NCBI GenBank assembly: GCA_004195035.1
Contig: SGBD01000001.1
Location: 664,368 to 728,367, forward strand
DNA: 64,000 bases
Reading direction: 5' to 3'
DNA from: Candidatus Acidulodesulfobacterium ferriphilum
Lineage (GTDB): Bacteria; SZUA-79; Acidulodesulfobacterales; Acidulodesulfobacteraceae
A program made the translations under genes and the position numbers. Shown one piece after another: positions 26,475-33,994 of this stretch (positions are counted from its first letter, which is position 1; every line of letters begins with the position of its first letter). A model generated the notes under the pieces. That model saw only the letters and a list, made by a program, of their open reading frames with translations. It made no database searches and had not been told where the DNA came from.

Positions 26475-26861
26475 TTATTTTATATAATGGGCGGTATAAT
26501 GAAACATGGCGTTCGATGCGCCGTCTATTGCCTTTATAAAGGTTTCGGGCGGAATGTTTCCGTGAAACTTTACTATTGCCTCCTGATTTTCCATATCAAC
26601 TTTTGCCGAAACAACCCCTTTTATCTTATATAACGCATTCTGAATAGAGGTTATGCAAAAAGTATCCCCGCACACAAGCCCGTAAACTTTAAATTTATCC
26701 GTATTAAGAGCGTTTGTCTTCGTAAAAACGGCAGGCGTAAGCGCCCCCGAAACGGCGTTTTTTTGATAGACGAATGCCGATACCGACGATACCTGCAAAG
26801 CTAAAATCAAAACAGCGAAAATACCCGCAATAACATTTTTCCAATTTAAATAACTTTTCAT
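26475..26861 (-). CDS. MerP-like periplasmic metal-binding protein
   Basis: About 128 residues. An N-terminal signal or anchor segment (residues 8-29, ending VSSVSAF) is followed by an HMA-like domain from about residue 57 (VYGLVCGDTFC, ALYKIKGVVSAKVDMEN). The usual C-x2-C is replaced by Cys64-x4-Cys69, so the binding loop is two residues longer. Position first in the mer operon supports a MerP role, bringing Hg(II) to MerT. The ATG at 26861 has a GGAGG site 5 nt upstream and is preferred to the codon at 26873. Confidence 0.78.
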   Translation of the reverse strand: MKSYLNWKNVIAGIFAVLILALQVSSVSAFVYQKNAVSGALTPAVFTKTNALNTDKFKVYGLVCGDTFCITSIQNALYKIKGVVSAKVDMENQEAIVKFHGNIPPETFIKAIDGASNAMFHYTAHYIK

Positions 26862-26923
26862 AAAAACCTCCAAATCGTTTATTTTTTATAATTTTTCTTT
26901 TTTATTCCAAACTCAATATTTAT

Positions 26924-26955
26924 ATTTTACACCTTATACTTTGGTATAATGTCAA
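26924..26955 (-). promoter_or_regulatory. mer operon promoter with MerR-type operator
   Basis: On the minus strand, TTGACA (26950-26955) and TAAAAT (26924-26929) are 20 bp apart, a stretched spacer of the MerR-activated kind. The spacer holds the dyad TTATAC-CAAA-GTATAA (26934-26949), centred between the two elements. It drives the merP-like, merT and merA genes. Confidence 0.8.
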
Positions 26956-27027
26956 GCTTTTTTTAATATAAATATATGATAAAATAGATGTTTAAAATAT
27001 TAATAGGATTTACAATAAAAAAATGTC

Positions 27028-27059
27028 TTGATATTATGTTTAACTATAAGGTTTATAAT
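27028..27059 (+). promoter_or_regulatory. Promoter of merR, a second MerR-type operator
   Basis: On the plus strand, TTGATA (27028-27033) and TATAAT (27054-27059) are again 20 bp apart. Aligned over 32 bp with the mer promoter, 24 positions match, including TATAAGGT next to the -10. The dyad is weaker than in the mer promoter. This suggests that MerR also acts on its own promoter. Confidence 0.65.
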
Positions 27060-27086
27060 TGTATTATGAAGGGAAGATAAAAAAAT

Positions 27087-27482
27087 ATGACTATCGGACA
27101 GTTAGCCAAAACGGTTAATTTAAACACCCAAACCATAAGGTATTACGAGCGCATAGGGTTAATTAATAAACCCGATACAAATGAAGCGGGATACAGGATA
27201 TATCCGGAAAAGGCTGCCGATGTTTTGCGTTTTATAAAACACGCAAAGGATATCGGTTTTTCCTTAAAGCAGATTTCCGAACTTTTTTCATTAGATAACA
27301 ATAAATATAACACCTGCTCGAATGTGAAAAAGTTGGCCGAAGAAAAAGTCTATGAAATAGACAAGAAACTTAATTCTTTAAATCTGATGCGCAAAGAGCT
27401 TTTAAATCTTATATCGTTATGCGAAGAAAAAACCGATAACCAAAGGTGCCCGATTTTAGATATTTTAAAGTTCGAAAGTTAG
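27087..27482 (+). CDS. merR: Mercury-responsive regulator MerR
   Basis: 131 residues. The helix-turn-helix TIGQLAKTVNLNTQTIRYYE and the wing NEAGYRIYP are those of MerR. Mercury-binding cysteines are Cys77 (before the dimer helix), Cys112 and Cys121, with the diagnostic C-x8-C spacing of Hg(II)-sensing MerR. It is divergent from the mer operon and would activate it through the stretched promoter at 26924-26955. It ends 2 bp before a merA fragment. Confidence 0.96.
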   Translation: MTIGQLAKTVNLNTQTIRYYERIGLINKPDTNEAGYRIYPEKAADVLRFIKHAKDIGFSLKQISELFSLDNNKYNTCSNVKKLAEEKVYEIDKKLNSLNLMRKELLNLISLCEEKTDNQRCPILDILKFES

Positions 27483-27484
27483 CG

Positions 27485-27580
27485 CAGGAAATAGGGGTTT
27501 ATCCGACCATGGCAGAGAGCTTGAAACTTTGCGCCCAGACATTTACGAAAGATATAAGCAAACTTAGCTGCTGCGCGTAA
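27485..27580 (+). pseudogene. Fragment of merA, last 31 codons
   Basis: Directly after the merR stop, an in-frame stretch encodes EIGVYPTMAESLKLCAQTF and then TKDISKLSCCA with a TAA at 27578-27580. It is nearly the same as the C terminus of the merA at 24134-25834 (about 3-4 differences), but in the opposite orientation. There is no start codon or upstream part. It is the scar of a second, merR-linked merA that was deleted. Confidence 0.88.
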
Positions 27581-27591
27581 TCCTGGCAATT

Positions 27592-28011
27592 TTATTTATT
27601 CAGATAATTCCTTATTTCATCTATAAAGTTTATAAAATCGACTAAATGGTTCTTGAATATTTCGTAAACAATAGAATCGTCAACATCATCGTAAGAGTGG
27701 ATTATTAAATTTCTAAATTTAGCCATAGATTCATAGATTTTAAAATTTTTTGCCGATATTATGCCGCTTGACGAAATAATTTCAAAACATTCGCCGTAGG
27801 ATCCCGGTTCCTTAAGATCCAGCCCTCCTACTAAGTGTTTGCAGACGTCTATCATCTGCTCTATACACAATTCGATATTTCTTTCTATAAACCTTTTTGC
27901 CATCACGTTATTTTTAAATTCCTTGAACGAATCTACTTTAACAGGTTCAATCTCGTTCAAAAATTCTTTTATTTTGCGCAGTTTTTTTTCTATTAACACT
28001 TTATCTATCAT
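27592..28011 (-). CDS. hepT: HepT-like HEPN toxin
   Basis: About 139 residues, helical, with the HEPN catalytic motif R-x4-H-x-Y as RNLIIHSY. HepT toxins are RNases held in check by MntA, which AMPylates the motif tyrosine. The start is best placed at the ATG at 28011 (MIDKVLIEKK), which overlaps the end of the mntA gene by 11 bp; the frame open to 28047 would overlap more. The antitoxin gene lies directly upstream, the usual order for this pair. Confidence 0.9.
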   Translation of the reverse strand: MIDKVLIEKKLRKIKEFLNEIEPVKVDSFKEFKNNVMAKRFIERNIELCIEQMIDVCKHLVGGLDLKEPGSYGECFEIISSSGIISAKNFKIYESMAKFRNLIIHSYDDVDDSIVYEIFKNHLVDFINFIDEIRNYLNK

Positions 28012-28444
28012 ATTTGTCCATCCCTGAGATATATTTATATTCGTCATATTGAGATATTACGTTTTCCCTGAATTTCCCAAAAAATTTTTCGTCTTTTATA
28101 ACGAGGTTTATCTTGTTTTTCATAACCTGATGCTTAAAAAGCGGCGAGCCGCCGTTAAGGATAGCTAAGTGTGCTTCCATTCCAGCAATTTTAGATAGTT
28201 TATCGATTTCGCGAAGAATTTCAAATCCGGTCGGAGGGTTTTCGTATAGAACGGCAATATCTAAATCGCTGTTCTTCCCCATCCTTTTAGCGGCAAAAGA
28301 ACCAAATATAAAAGCAAGCATTATATTATCATCTTTATATAAAAAGTCCTTTAATTTTAATATATTATCATTGCTTATCGTATTAATATTAGTTGGATTA
28401 GTATTCATATTATTATTCATAATATTAAAAATAATATCAAACAA
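28001..28444 (-). CDS. mntA: MntA-like nucleotidyltransferase antitoxin
   Basis: 147 residues or fewer. The minimal nucleotidyltransferase motif GSFAAKRMGKNSDLDIAVL fits G-S-x10-D-x-D. It would AMPylate and neutralise the HepT toxin encoded downstream. The N-terminal ~25 residues are Asn/Thr-rich with several possible ATG codons, and none has a good ribosome site, so the start is uncertain. The pair follows the merA scar and may be an inserted module. Confidence 0.9.
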   Translation of the reverse strand: MFDIIFNIMNNNMNTNPTNINTISNDNILKLKDFLYKDDNIMLAFIFGSFAAKRMGKNSDLDIAVLYENPPTGFEILREIDKLSKIAGMEAHLAILNGGSPLFKHQVMKNKINLVIKDEKFFGKFRENVISQYDEYKYISGMDKYDR

Positions 28445-28728
28445 GCGTTTCGTTATTTATATGGATAGACATTTTAAAGTTATTAACATGCAGGTTTTTA
28501 CGCTTTAATTATATATACTACTATTCCGGAAATAAATCAAATTGATGGCGGGTCATGCCAAGGTGGCCCCAAATTTGCCTGTGTTGCCTTAATCCTGTCC
28601 TTAAAAATTTTCTAATTTTTTATATTTTTATGGCATAATTTATTTTGTAATGATATTATGCTGAATAATAATAATTAAATATTAACTTTCCAAAATTATT
28701 AAATTAATTAAAATGGGAGGAATGCAAA

Positions 28729-29718
28729 ATGAAAAAGATTTTAATTTTGTTTGCAGCATTTTTTATGTTTAGCGCCGTTAATGTTTATGCGCAAACCATG
28801 TCAAAATACGGGTATCCTGTCGGTTATGAGGCAAATTCAAAACCTGCCTATTACAACAGCAATAAACCTAAAAATTATTCTATCGATTCAATAATTAATT
28901 CGATTAATATCTATTATGAAAATGATTATTTTCATTACGGAGAATATACTCCTAACTTGCCGGGTTTTTATTCCGCATCACAGCCTGCTGGTTCCTATCT
29001 TGATGGCGAGCATATAGGATTTCACGGCTGGGGAATATCTTTTCAAAACATTTTAACCAAACAAGTACCGATATGGTATAAAGCAAGCTATTCTTACTTG
29101 CCGGGCTCGGGCACATACGACGAACCTGTAGGCATTACTAATATAGGACATTCCTCGGATATGTCAAGATATGGATTTAGATTGGGTTATGTTTTTCATA
29201 TTGGCAGCAGAATAGCTTTAATACCTAATTTTGGCTATGAATGGGTAAACTGGAATAGAAATATCCCCGGTTTAAATAGTGATTATTATCATCTTAATTA
29301 CTATATGATAGGATTAAAGGGTTATTACATACCGCCTGTATTGAATAATAATTTGTGGATTGAAGGCGAGGCTTATTATCTTAACGACATACACGATACC
29401 GTTGATATTGGATTTACGGGTCCAGGATATGTTTATGAAGCACCTTATATTACAGATGCTCATTATAATTTTACAATGGCTCCTAAAGCCGGTTACATAT
29501 TAGGTGCGAAAATTGGTTACACGGTTTTAAAATACAAAAATATATCAGTAAGTCCTTATTTAGGATTTAAATTTAGCCAAAATAAAATGGGGAGGTCTAA
29601 TATTAATACAGAAGAAGGGTATATCATCAATGGAAATGTTTATGCAGCCTCTGTTACTGAACCATCCGACCAATATAACCAGATATTTTTACAATTCGGT
29701 TTAAAATTCGGATTTTAA
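28729..29718 (+). CDS. Putative outer-membrane beta-barrel protein
   Basis: 329 residues. A signal peptide (residues 1-21, cleavage after VYA) precedes a Tyr- and Gly-rich body of alternating strands. The last residue is Phe, in LQFGLKFGF, the C-terminal signal for Bam insertion. No enzyme or transport motif is visible. A GGGAGG site lies before the ATG. It heads a run of lipoprotein genes, so an envelope role is likely, but the family is not recognised. Confidence 0.7.
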   Translation: MKKILILFAAFFMFSAVNVYAQTMSKYGYPVGYEANSKPAYYNSNKPKNYSIDSIINSINIYYENDYFHYGEYTPNLPGFYSASQPAGSYLDGEHIGFHGWGISFQNILTKQVPIWYKASYSYLPGSGTYDEPVGITNIGHSSDMSRYGFRLGYVFHIGSRIALIPNFGYEWVNWNRNIPGLNSDYYHLNYYMIGLKGYYIPPVLNNNLWIEGEAYYLNDIHDTVDIGFTGPGYVYEAPYITDAHYNFTMAPKAGYILGAKIGYTVLKYKNISVSPYLGFKFSQNKMGRSNINTEEGYIINGNVYAASVTEPSDQYNQIFLQFGLKFGF

Positions 29719-29756
29719 TTAACATTTACGGTTATTAAATTATTAAGGAGGGGGTT

Positions 29757-30215
29757 ATGAAAAGAAAGAGCGCGTATTTAGTAATTAAACTATCATCCTT
29801 GATTTTATTTTCTTTAGCGATTGTTGGTTCTTTTTCAGGCTGTGCAACAATTGTAGGAAAAAGTGCGCCTGCGAATGTAAGCATCCGCAGCTTTCCTGAA
29901 CATGCAAAAGTTAAGGTTACAAATTCTGAAGGCAACTTGGTGTATGAAGGAACAACGCCGACCATGGTATCACTGAAAAAATATGACGGTTATTTTTCCG
30001 GTCAGACTTATACGATGACTTTTTCCAAAAAGGGCTACCTGAAATATGTTGCTACCGATGGAATGAAGGTAAACGGCTGGTCATGGTATATAGAAGGCAA
30101 TTTAATATTTGGCGGCGTAATCGGATGGTTTATTGTTGACCCGCTTACAGGAGCTATGTGGGATGTAAATAGCCATCATATCGATGCTGCCTTGGTCGGT
30201 GCTCAATCAAAATAG
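29757..30215 (+). CDS. PEGA-like lipoprotein, copy 1
   Basis: 152 residues. A lipobox (GSFSGCATI) puts the lipidated Cys at residue 29. The body resembles a PEGA-type beta domain: VSIRSFPEHAKVKV, an EGTTPTMVSL turn, then TFSKKGYLKY. A hydrophobic FGGVIGWFIVDPLTGAMW follows, as in lipoproteins annotated near this family. It is probably anchored to the outer membrane. From codon 22 on, 366 bp appear identical to the gene at 32545-32997, while the signal peptide coding differs. The function is unknown. Confidence 0.78.
   Translation: MKRKSAYLVIKLSSLILFSLAIVGSFSGCATIVGKSAPANVSIRSFPEHAKVKVTNSEGNLVYEGTTPTMVSLKKYDGYFSGQTYTMTFSKKGYLKYVATDGMKVNGWSWYIEGNLIFGGVIGWFIVDPLTGAMWDVNSHHIDAALVGAQSK
29821..30186 (+). 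repeat. 366-bp direct repeat, copy A
   Basis: This stretch is identical by eye to 32609-32974. It covers most of the lipoprotein gene but stops abruptly inside the coding region at both ends. Confidence 0.88.
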
Positions 30216-30240
30216 GTAAAAATCTTAAAGGGAAATATAA

Positions 30241-30867
30241 ATGAAAAAACTTTTTATTTCTATTGCGATAATGCTTTTGCCGTTTATTCTTTCGGGTTGC
30301 CCCGTTACGGTTTTGCTATCCTCAATGCCCGGAAAGGTTAATTTGGCATATATCCCCGAACCGAATGTCAAGCCTTTAGCAGGGTCTAAGAATATAGCCG
30401 TCCATGTTGCCGTGTCTGACTCAAGGAAGCATAAAAAGGTCGGCAATAAGAGGATTTTCCCTTCGGATATAGTAATGGCGGCAATTTATTCAAAACAAAA
30501 CGTCGCCTATGTATTTAAAACTGCTTTAGAAAAAGAATTAAAAGCAAAAGGTTTTAAAACGGGGTCTGGTTCCAACGCTAATGTAAATGTTCTTGCCGAT
30601 ATTACATACTTTTATAACAACTATGGAATTGGCTTCATGTCGCAGAGCGCCGTCGCTAAAATTGCATTTTCCGTTAATGTGGTTAATAAGGAGGGAAATA
30701 TTATATATTCCAACAATTATATCGCACATGGGAAATTAAGCGGCACAGGGGTTATTATCGGCAGCAGCATGGATGCCGGAATTGCGCTAAATAAAGCGCT
30801 GAAGAAGGGCATAAAAAAATTATTATCCGACAGGAACTTTATAAATTCTCTTCTTAGAGCTAAATAA
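30241..30867 (+). CDS. YajG-like lipoprotein
   Basis: 208 residues with a lipoprotein signal (lipobox LSGC, Cys at residue 20). The body contains VHVAVSDSRKHKKVGNKR, an ALEKELKAKGF helix and an AVAKIAFSVNV strand, as in YajG-family outer-membrane lipoproteins of unknown role. It lies 25 bp after the PEGA-like gene. A paralog lies on the other strand at 30957-31565, and the two converge on a shared terminator. Confidence 0.78.
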   Translation: MKKLFISIAIMLLPFILSGCPVTVLLSSMPGKVNLAYIPEPNVKPLAGSKNIAVHVAVSDSRKHKKVGNKRIFPSDIVMAAIYSKQNVAYVFKTALEKELKAKGFKTGSGSNANVNVLADITYFYNNYGIGFMSQSAVAKIAFSVNVVNKEGNIIYSNNYIAHGKLSGTGVIIGSSMDAGIALNKALKKGIKKLLSDRNFINSLLRAK

Positions 30868-30890
30868 TAACGTAAATTTATTATATTTTG

Positions 30891-30927
30891 CTTAATCCCT
30901 GTATAATACCATTATACAGGGATTAAG
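30891..30927. terminator. Bidirectional intrinsic terminator
   Basis: A perfect 16-bp stem (30891-30906 with 30912-30927) and a 5-nt loop sit between the two convergent YajG-like genes. A short T run follows on the plus strand. Confidence 0.8.
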
Positions 30928-30956
30928 GTATTTTTATAATTTGCAACAATATCGTT

Positions 30957-31565
30957 TTATTTTGTTTGTAGTAAAGCCGCCGTAAATTTAGGGTCATTAA
31001 ATAATATATTAACCCCGTTTTGTAGCGCGCGATCCAGAGCCACTCCCGCATTGCTTCCCGATGCAATCATAATGCCGCCATTTTCGCCTGTCGCAAAAAT
31101 TTTACGGTGGAATAACTGCTCGCCGTGCTTGTTCTTTACGATAACCGTCATATTTAATTTAGCTACGGCACTGCCGGAAATAAATCCCATATTGAAGTTA
31201 TTATAGAATTTCGTAATACCGACATTAACGAAAACGATAGCTTTTTTTCCAATTCTAAAACCGCGTGCCTGCAGTTCTTTTTCAATGGCATTGCGGACAG
31301 TGTCGGCCACGTTTTTCTTGGCATAAATCGGCGCCATTACCATGCCGAAGCCGTTTTTCTTGTTGCCGACCCTCTTATTCTTGCGCAGGTCTTGAACGTG
31401 AACGCCGACAATTACATTTCGAGCCGCCTTTATTTTCCTTACGTTGTTCTGCAGTCCATAGTGCAAAGGAACGGATGATGTAGTTAGAGCGCACCCGCTA
31501 AGTATTGGTATAACAAGTAAAGTTGAAATAACAACAATAAAAGTTTTATTAATTTTATTAATCAT
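30957..31565 (-). CDS. YajG-like lipoprotein, convergent paralog
   Basis: 202 residues. The lipobox ILSGC places the lipidated Cys at residue 25. The body is clearly related to 30241-30867: DLRKNKRVGNKK, AIEKELQARGF, KFYNNFNMGF and SAVAKLNMTV align with its counterparts. It is probably an outer-membrane lipoprotein of unknown function. The convergent arrangement of two related genes points to an old inverted duplication. An AGGAGG-like site precedes the ATG. Confidence 0.78.
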   Translation of the reverse strand: MINKINKTFIVVISTLLVIPILSGCALTTSSVPLHYGLQNNVRKIKAARNVIVGVHVQDLRKNKRVGNKKNGFGMVMAPIYAKKNVADTVRNAIEKELQARGFRIGKKAIVFVNVGITKFYNNFNMGFISGSAVAKLNMTVIVKNKHGEQLFHRKIFATGENGGIMIASGSNAGVALDRALQNGVNILFNDPKFTAALLQTK

Positions 31566-32414
31566 GTTGAAATCCTCCCTTATTAATTAAAGCTAATTAA
31601 TTAAAGCTTTACGACCGCTGCGGACTTGCACGGACCTGCATAGGGAGAATATTGTCAGGGGAGGGGGATGTATCCACTATGATTAGTGAATAAAATGAAA
31701 AAAGGCTTCTATGTGAAAACCTTGATTTCATAATTAACCCCAATGCTTATCAAGGAGGTTAAGTTTAAATAAACAACTATTTAAATACATTTAATAAATG
31801 TTACCTTAAATATAATCATACTTTCTTAAAAAAGGCAAATAAAATTTTAGAACCCTAATCCCGATTTAGAATAAAAAAAATAGCTGTAAATATGACAAAC
31901 CCCCCTTATTTTTTCTATGTTTACGTGATAATAATCACTGAAATCTCCAACCAAAAAGGTTTCACAAACTGTAGAAAAAAATAAGGGGTTATTAACAATA
32001 GATACAACAAAAGAAGATATAACCGAATGTACCTTGGCTTATTTTTGAAAAATTTAACTACTGCGGGAGAATTTTGTTTAAAAACAGCCTTAAAATCTGA
32101 TTTTTCAATATATTTTACAGAAATTGTTTTTTTGGAGTCAAAATAAAATTATTTTTATAATACCGCATATAAAAATAACCTATTTTTTTAAAAAAATAAA
32201 AAAATCGGTTAAGTTATAGTGGTATTAAATTTCTAAATTGGGATTTGGGATAATCTGAAATAAAAAAAGATACTCCAGCTATAAACAGCGATTTATCTAA
32301 TGTTTTAGGCAATTTTTATTTTATTTTTTTTCAAAAATATCGCAAATTAAAAAATATTGATTATTTATAAAATAATGATATGATTAAAATAAAATATGAT
32401 AATTTATAACGGCT
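31566..32414. other. ~850-bp noncoding AT-rich region
   Basis: No gene longer than a few dozen codons is seen. It contains the ~400-bp element at 31850-32251 with two internal hairpins. The remainder is AT-rich and featureless to me. Confidence 0.6.
31850..32251. repeat. Degenerate ~400-bp element with MITE-type ends
   Basis: The left end AACCCTAATCCCGATTTAGA (31851-31870) is mirrored at 32230-32251 with about three mismatches. The same end type borders the copy at 46334-46509. The inner CTGGATTCCTGC core is absent. Instead there are two large imperfect hairpins (arms 31902-31917/31972-31988 and 32158-32164/32221-32227 plus inner pairs). No coding frame is present. Confidence 0.65.
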
Positions 32415-32558
32415 ATGATAAATTTTAAAAATCAAAAGGGGTTGTTATATATCGTAATTATTTCGCTTACCGGCGGTTTAGTTATGGGATTGATTATTCA
32501 ATCCATTAAATTAATTAAGGATATAAATAAGAAAAGGAGGAGTCATGAAAAAAAATAA
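32415..32558 (+). CDS. Possible 47-residue single-span membrane protein
   Basis: The frame ATG (32415) to TAA (32556-32558) encodes a peptide with a hydrophobic stretch (LLYIVIISLTGGLVMGLII, residues 10-28) and a basic tail. It overlaps the start of the next lipoprotein gene by 14 bp, and that gene's AGGAGG site lies within it. No ribosome site is evident for its own start. It may be a real small membrane protein or a chance frame. Confidence 0.35.
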   Translation: MINFKNQKGLLYIVIISLTGGLVMGLIIQSIKLIKDINKKRRSHEKK

Positions 32559-32997
32559 TTTAAATCAAGCAATTAAATTATCGTCATTGGTTTTACTTTC
32601 TTTAGCGGTTGTTGGTTCTTTTTCAGGCTGTGCAACAATTGTAGGAAAAAGTGCGCCTGCGAATGTAAGCATCCGCAGCTTTCCTGAACATGCAAAAGTT
32701 AAGGTTACAAATTCTGAAGGCAACTTGGTGTATGAAGGAACAACGCCGACCATGGTATCACTGAAAAAATATGACGGTTATTTTTCCGGTCAGACTTATA
32801 CGATGACTTTTTCCAAAAAGGGCTACCTGAAATATGTTGCTACCGATGGAATGAAGGTAAACGGCTGGTCATGGTATATAGAAGGCAATTTAATATTTGG
32901 CGGCGTAATCGGATGGTTTATTGTTGACCCGCTTACAGGAGCTATGTGGGATGTAAATAGCCATCATATCGATGTTTCATTAAGTCATTCTCATTAA
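32545..32997 (+). CDS. PEGA-like lipoprotein, copy 2
   Basis: 150 residues, with the same mature protein as 29757-30215 apart from the last six residues. The signal peptide differs (KNNLNQAIKLSSLVLLSL against KRKSAYLVIKLSSLILFSL) but keeps the lipobox FSGC. An AAGGAGG site lies 6 nt before the ATG. It ends at a strong terminator at 33051-33096. The function is unknown; the pattern of identity suggests gene conversion between the two copies. Confidence 0.78.
   Translation: MKKNNLNQAIKLSSLVLLSLAVVGSFSGCATIVGKSAPANVSIRSFPEHAKVKVTNSEGNLVYEGTTPTMVSLKKYDGYFSGQTYTMTFSKKGYLKYVATDGMKVNGWSWYIEGNLIFGGVIGWFIVDPLTGAMWDVNSHHIDVSLSHSH
32609..32974 (+). repeat. 366-bp direct repeat, copy B
   Basis: Identical by eye to 29821-30186, in the same orientation, 2.8 kb away. 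Sequence on both sides differs. Confidence 0.88.
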
Positions 32998-32999
32998 AA

Positions 33000-33309
33000 C
33001 ATTGGTTAAAAGTGATTTATAAATAAAATTTAAAATCTTTATTTAATTTTATGACCTTAACTACATTAATCTCAATGTAGTTAAGGTCATTTTTCTATAT
33101 ACTTTAAAAAATTTAAATTTGCAATACATTAGCGCATCATACCGAAATGGTAATGCCCTACCTAAATTATCATAATTTATTTTGCCTCGTATGTATTTGA
33201 CTTTAGGATTAATTGCGTGTATATTTCAAATTAAGAGCGATGCGCCGTAAACCATCCGGCGTAGTATAATAGAATGGGGAAAAGCAGCGGGTAACGGGAG
33301 ATTAAAGAG
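33000..33309. other. ~310-bp intergenic region
   Basis: It holds the terminator at 33051-33096. Before the hydrolase gene there is a small inverted repeat CGCCG...CGGCG (about 33245-33262) followed by a TATAAT (33265-33270). No matching -35 was found. Nothing else was recognised. Confidence 0.55.
33051..33096 (+). terminator. Strong intrinsic terminator
   Basis: A perfect 17-bp stem (33051-33067 with 33074-33090), a 6-nt loop and a following T tract end the transcript of the second PEGA-like lipoprotein gene. Confidence 0.9.
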
Positions 33310-33975
33310 ATGGAAAAGAATGATAACCTGTTTCCTATACGCAAAGAGATTTTAATTAAGGTAAAGGGCAAAGATATTGCGGGGAGCATGGAAATTCCCG
33401 CAAAAGCTAAAGGGCTTGTCATTTTTGCCCACGGGAGCGGCAGCAGCAGGTTCAGCCCGAGAAACAGGTATGTGGCGGGGATTTTAAATAAAAACAATCT
33501 CGGCACGCTTCTGTTTGACTTGCTCACCGTCGAAGAAGAAAAGATAGATGAATATACCGCCGAGTACCGTTTTAATATACAACTTCTTGCGGAACGGCTT
33601 GAGGGTGTTACCGATTGGCTGCTTAAGGAACCATCATTAAAGGGTTTAAAATTAGGCTATTTTGGGGCAAGCACCGGAGCGGCGGCGGCTTTAATCGCTG
33701 CGGCCAAAAAATCCGACATTATCTATGCCGTCGTTTCAAGGGGCGGCCGCCCCGACCTTGCCATGGAGAGTTTGCCCGGGGTTAAAGCGCCCACGCTGTT
33801 AATAGTCGGGGGAGAAGATTTTGAGGTTATCGAATTAAATAAGGCCGCGTACGAAAATATTTCGGCTAAAAAAAGGCTTGAAATTATACAGGGCGCTACC
33901 CATCTATTCGAAGAACCGGGAGCGCTGGAAGAGGTTGCCCTAATTACGGCAAAGTGGTTTACAGGAAATTTGTAG
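33310..33975 (+). CDS. Alpha/beta hydrolase, dienelactone-hydrolase-like
   Basis: 221 residues. The oxyanion-hole region is FAHGSGSSRFSPRN. The catalytic triad is Ser in GASTGAAA, Asp in VGGEDFEV and His in GATHLFEEPG. The type is close to phosphoribosyltransferase-linked hydrolases and the dienelactone hydrolase group. The substrate is unknown. It stands alone between the lipoprotein cluster and pabCB. Confidence 0.88.
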   Translation: MEKNDNLFPIRKEILIKVKGKDIAGSMEIPAKAKGLVIFAHGSGSSRFSPRNRYVAGILNKNNLGTLLFDLLTVEEEKIDEYTAEYRFNIQLLAERLEGVTDWLLKEPSLKGLKLGYFGASTGAAAALIAAAKKSDIIYAVVSRGGRPDLAMESLPGVKAPTLLIVGGEDFEVIELNKAAYENISAKKRLEIIQGATHLFEEPGALEEVALITAKWFTGNL

Positions 33976-33994
33976 TTCGGAATTTTTAATATCT

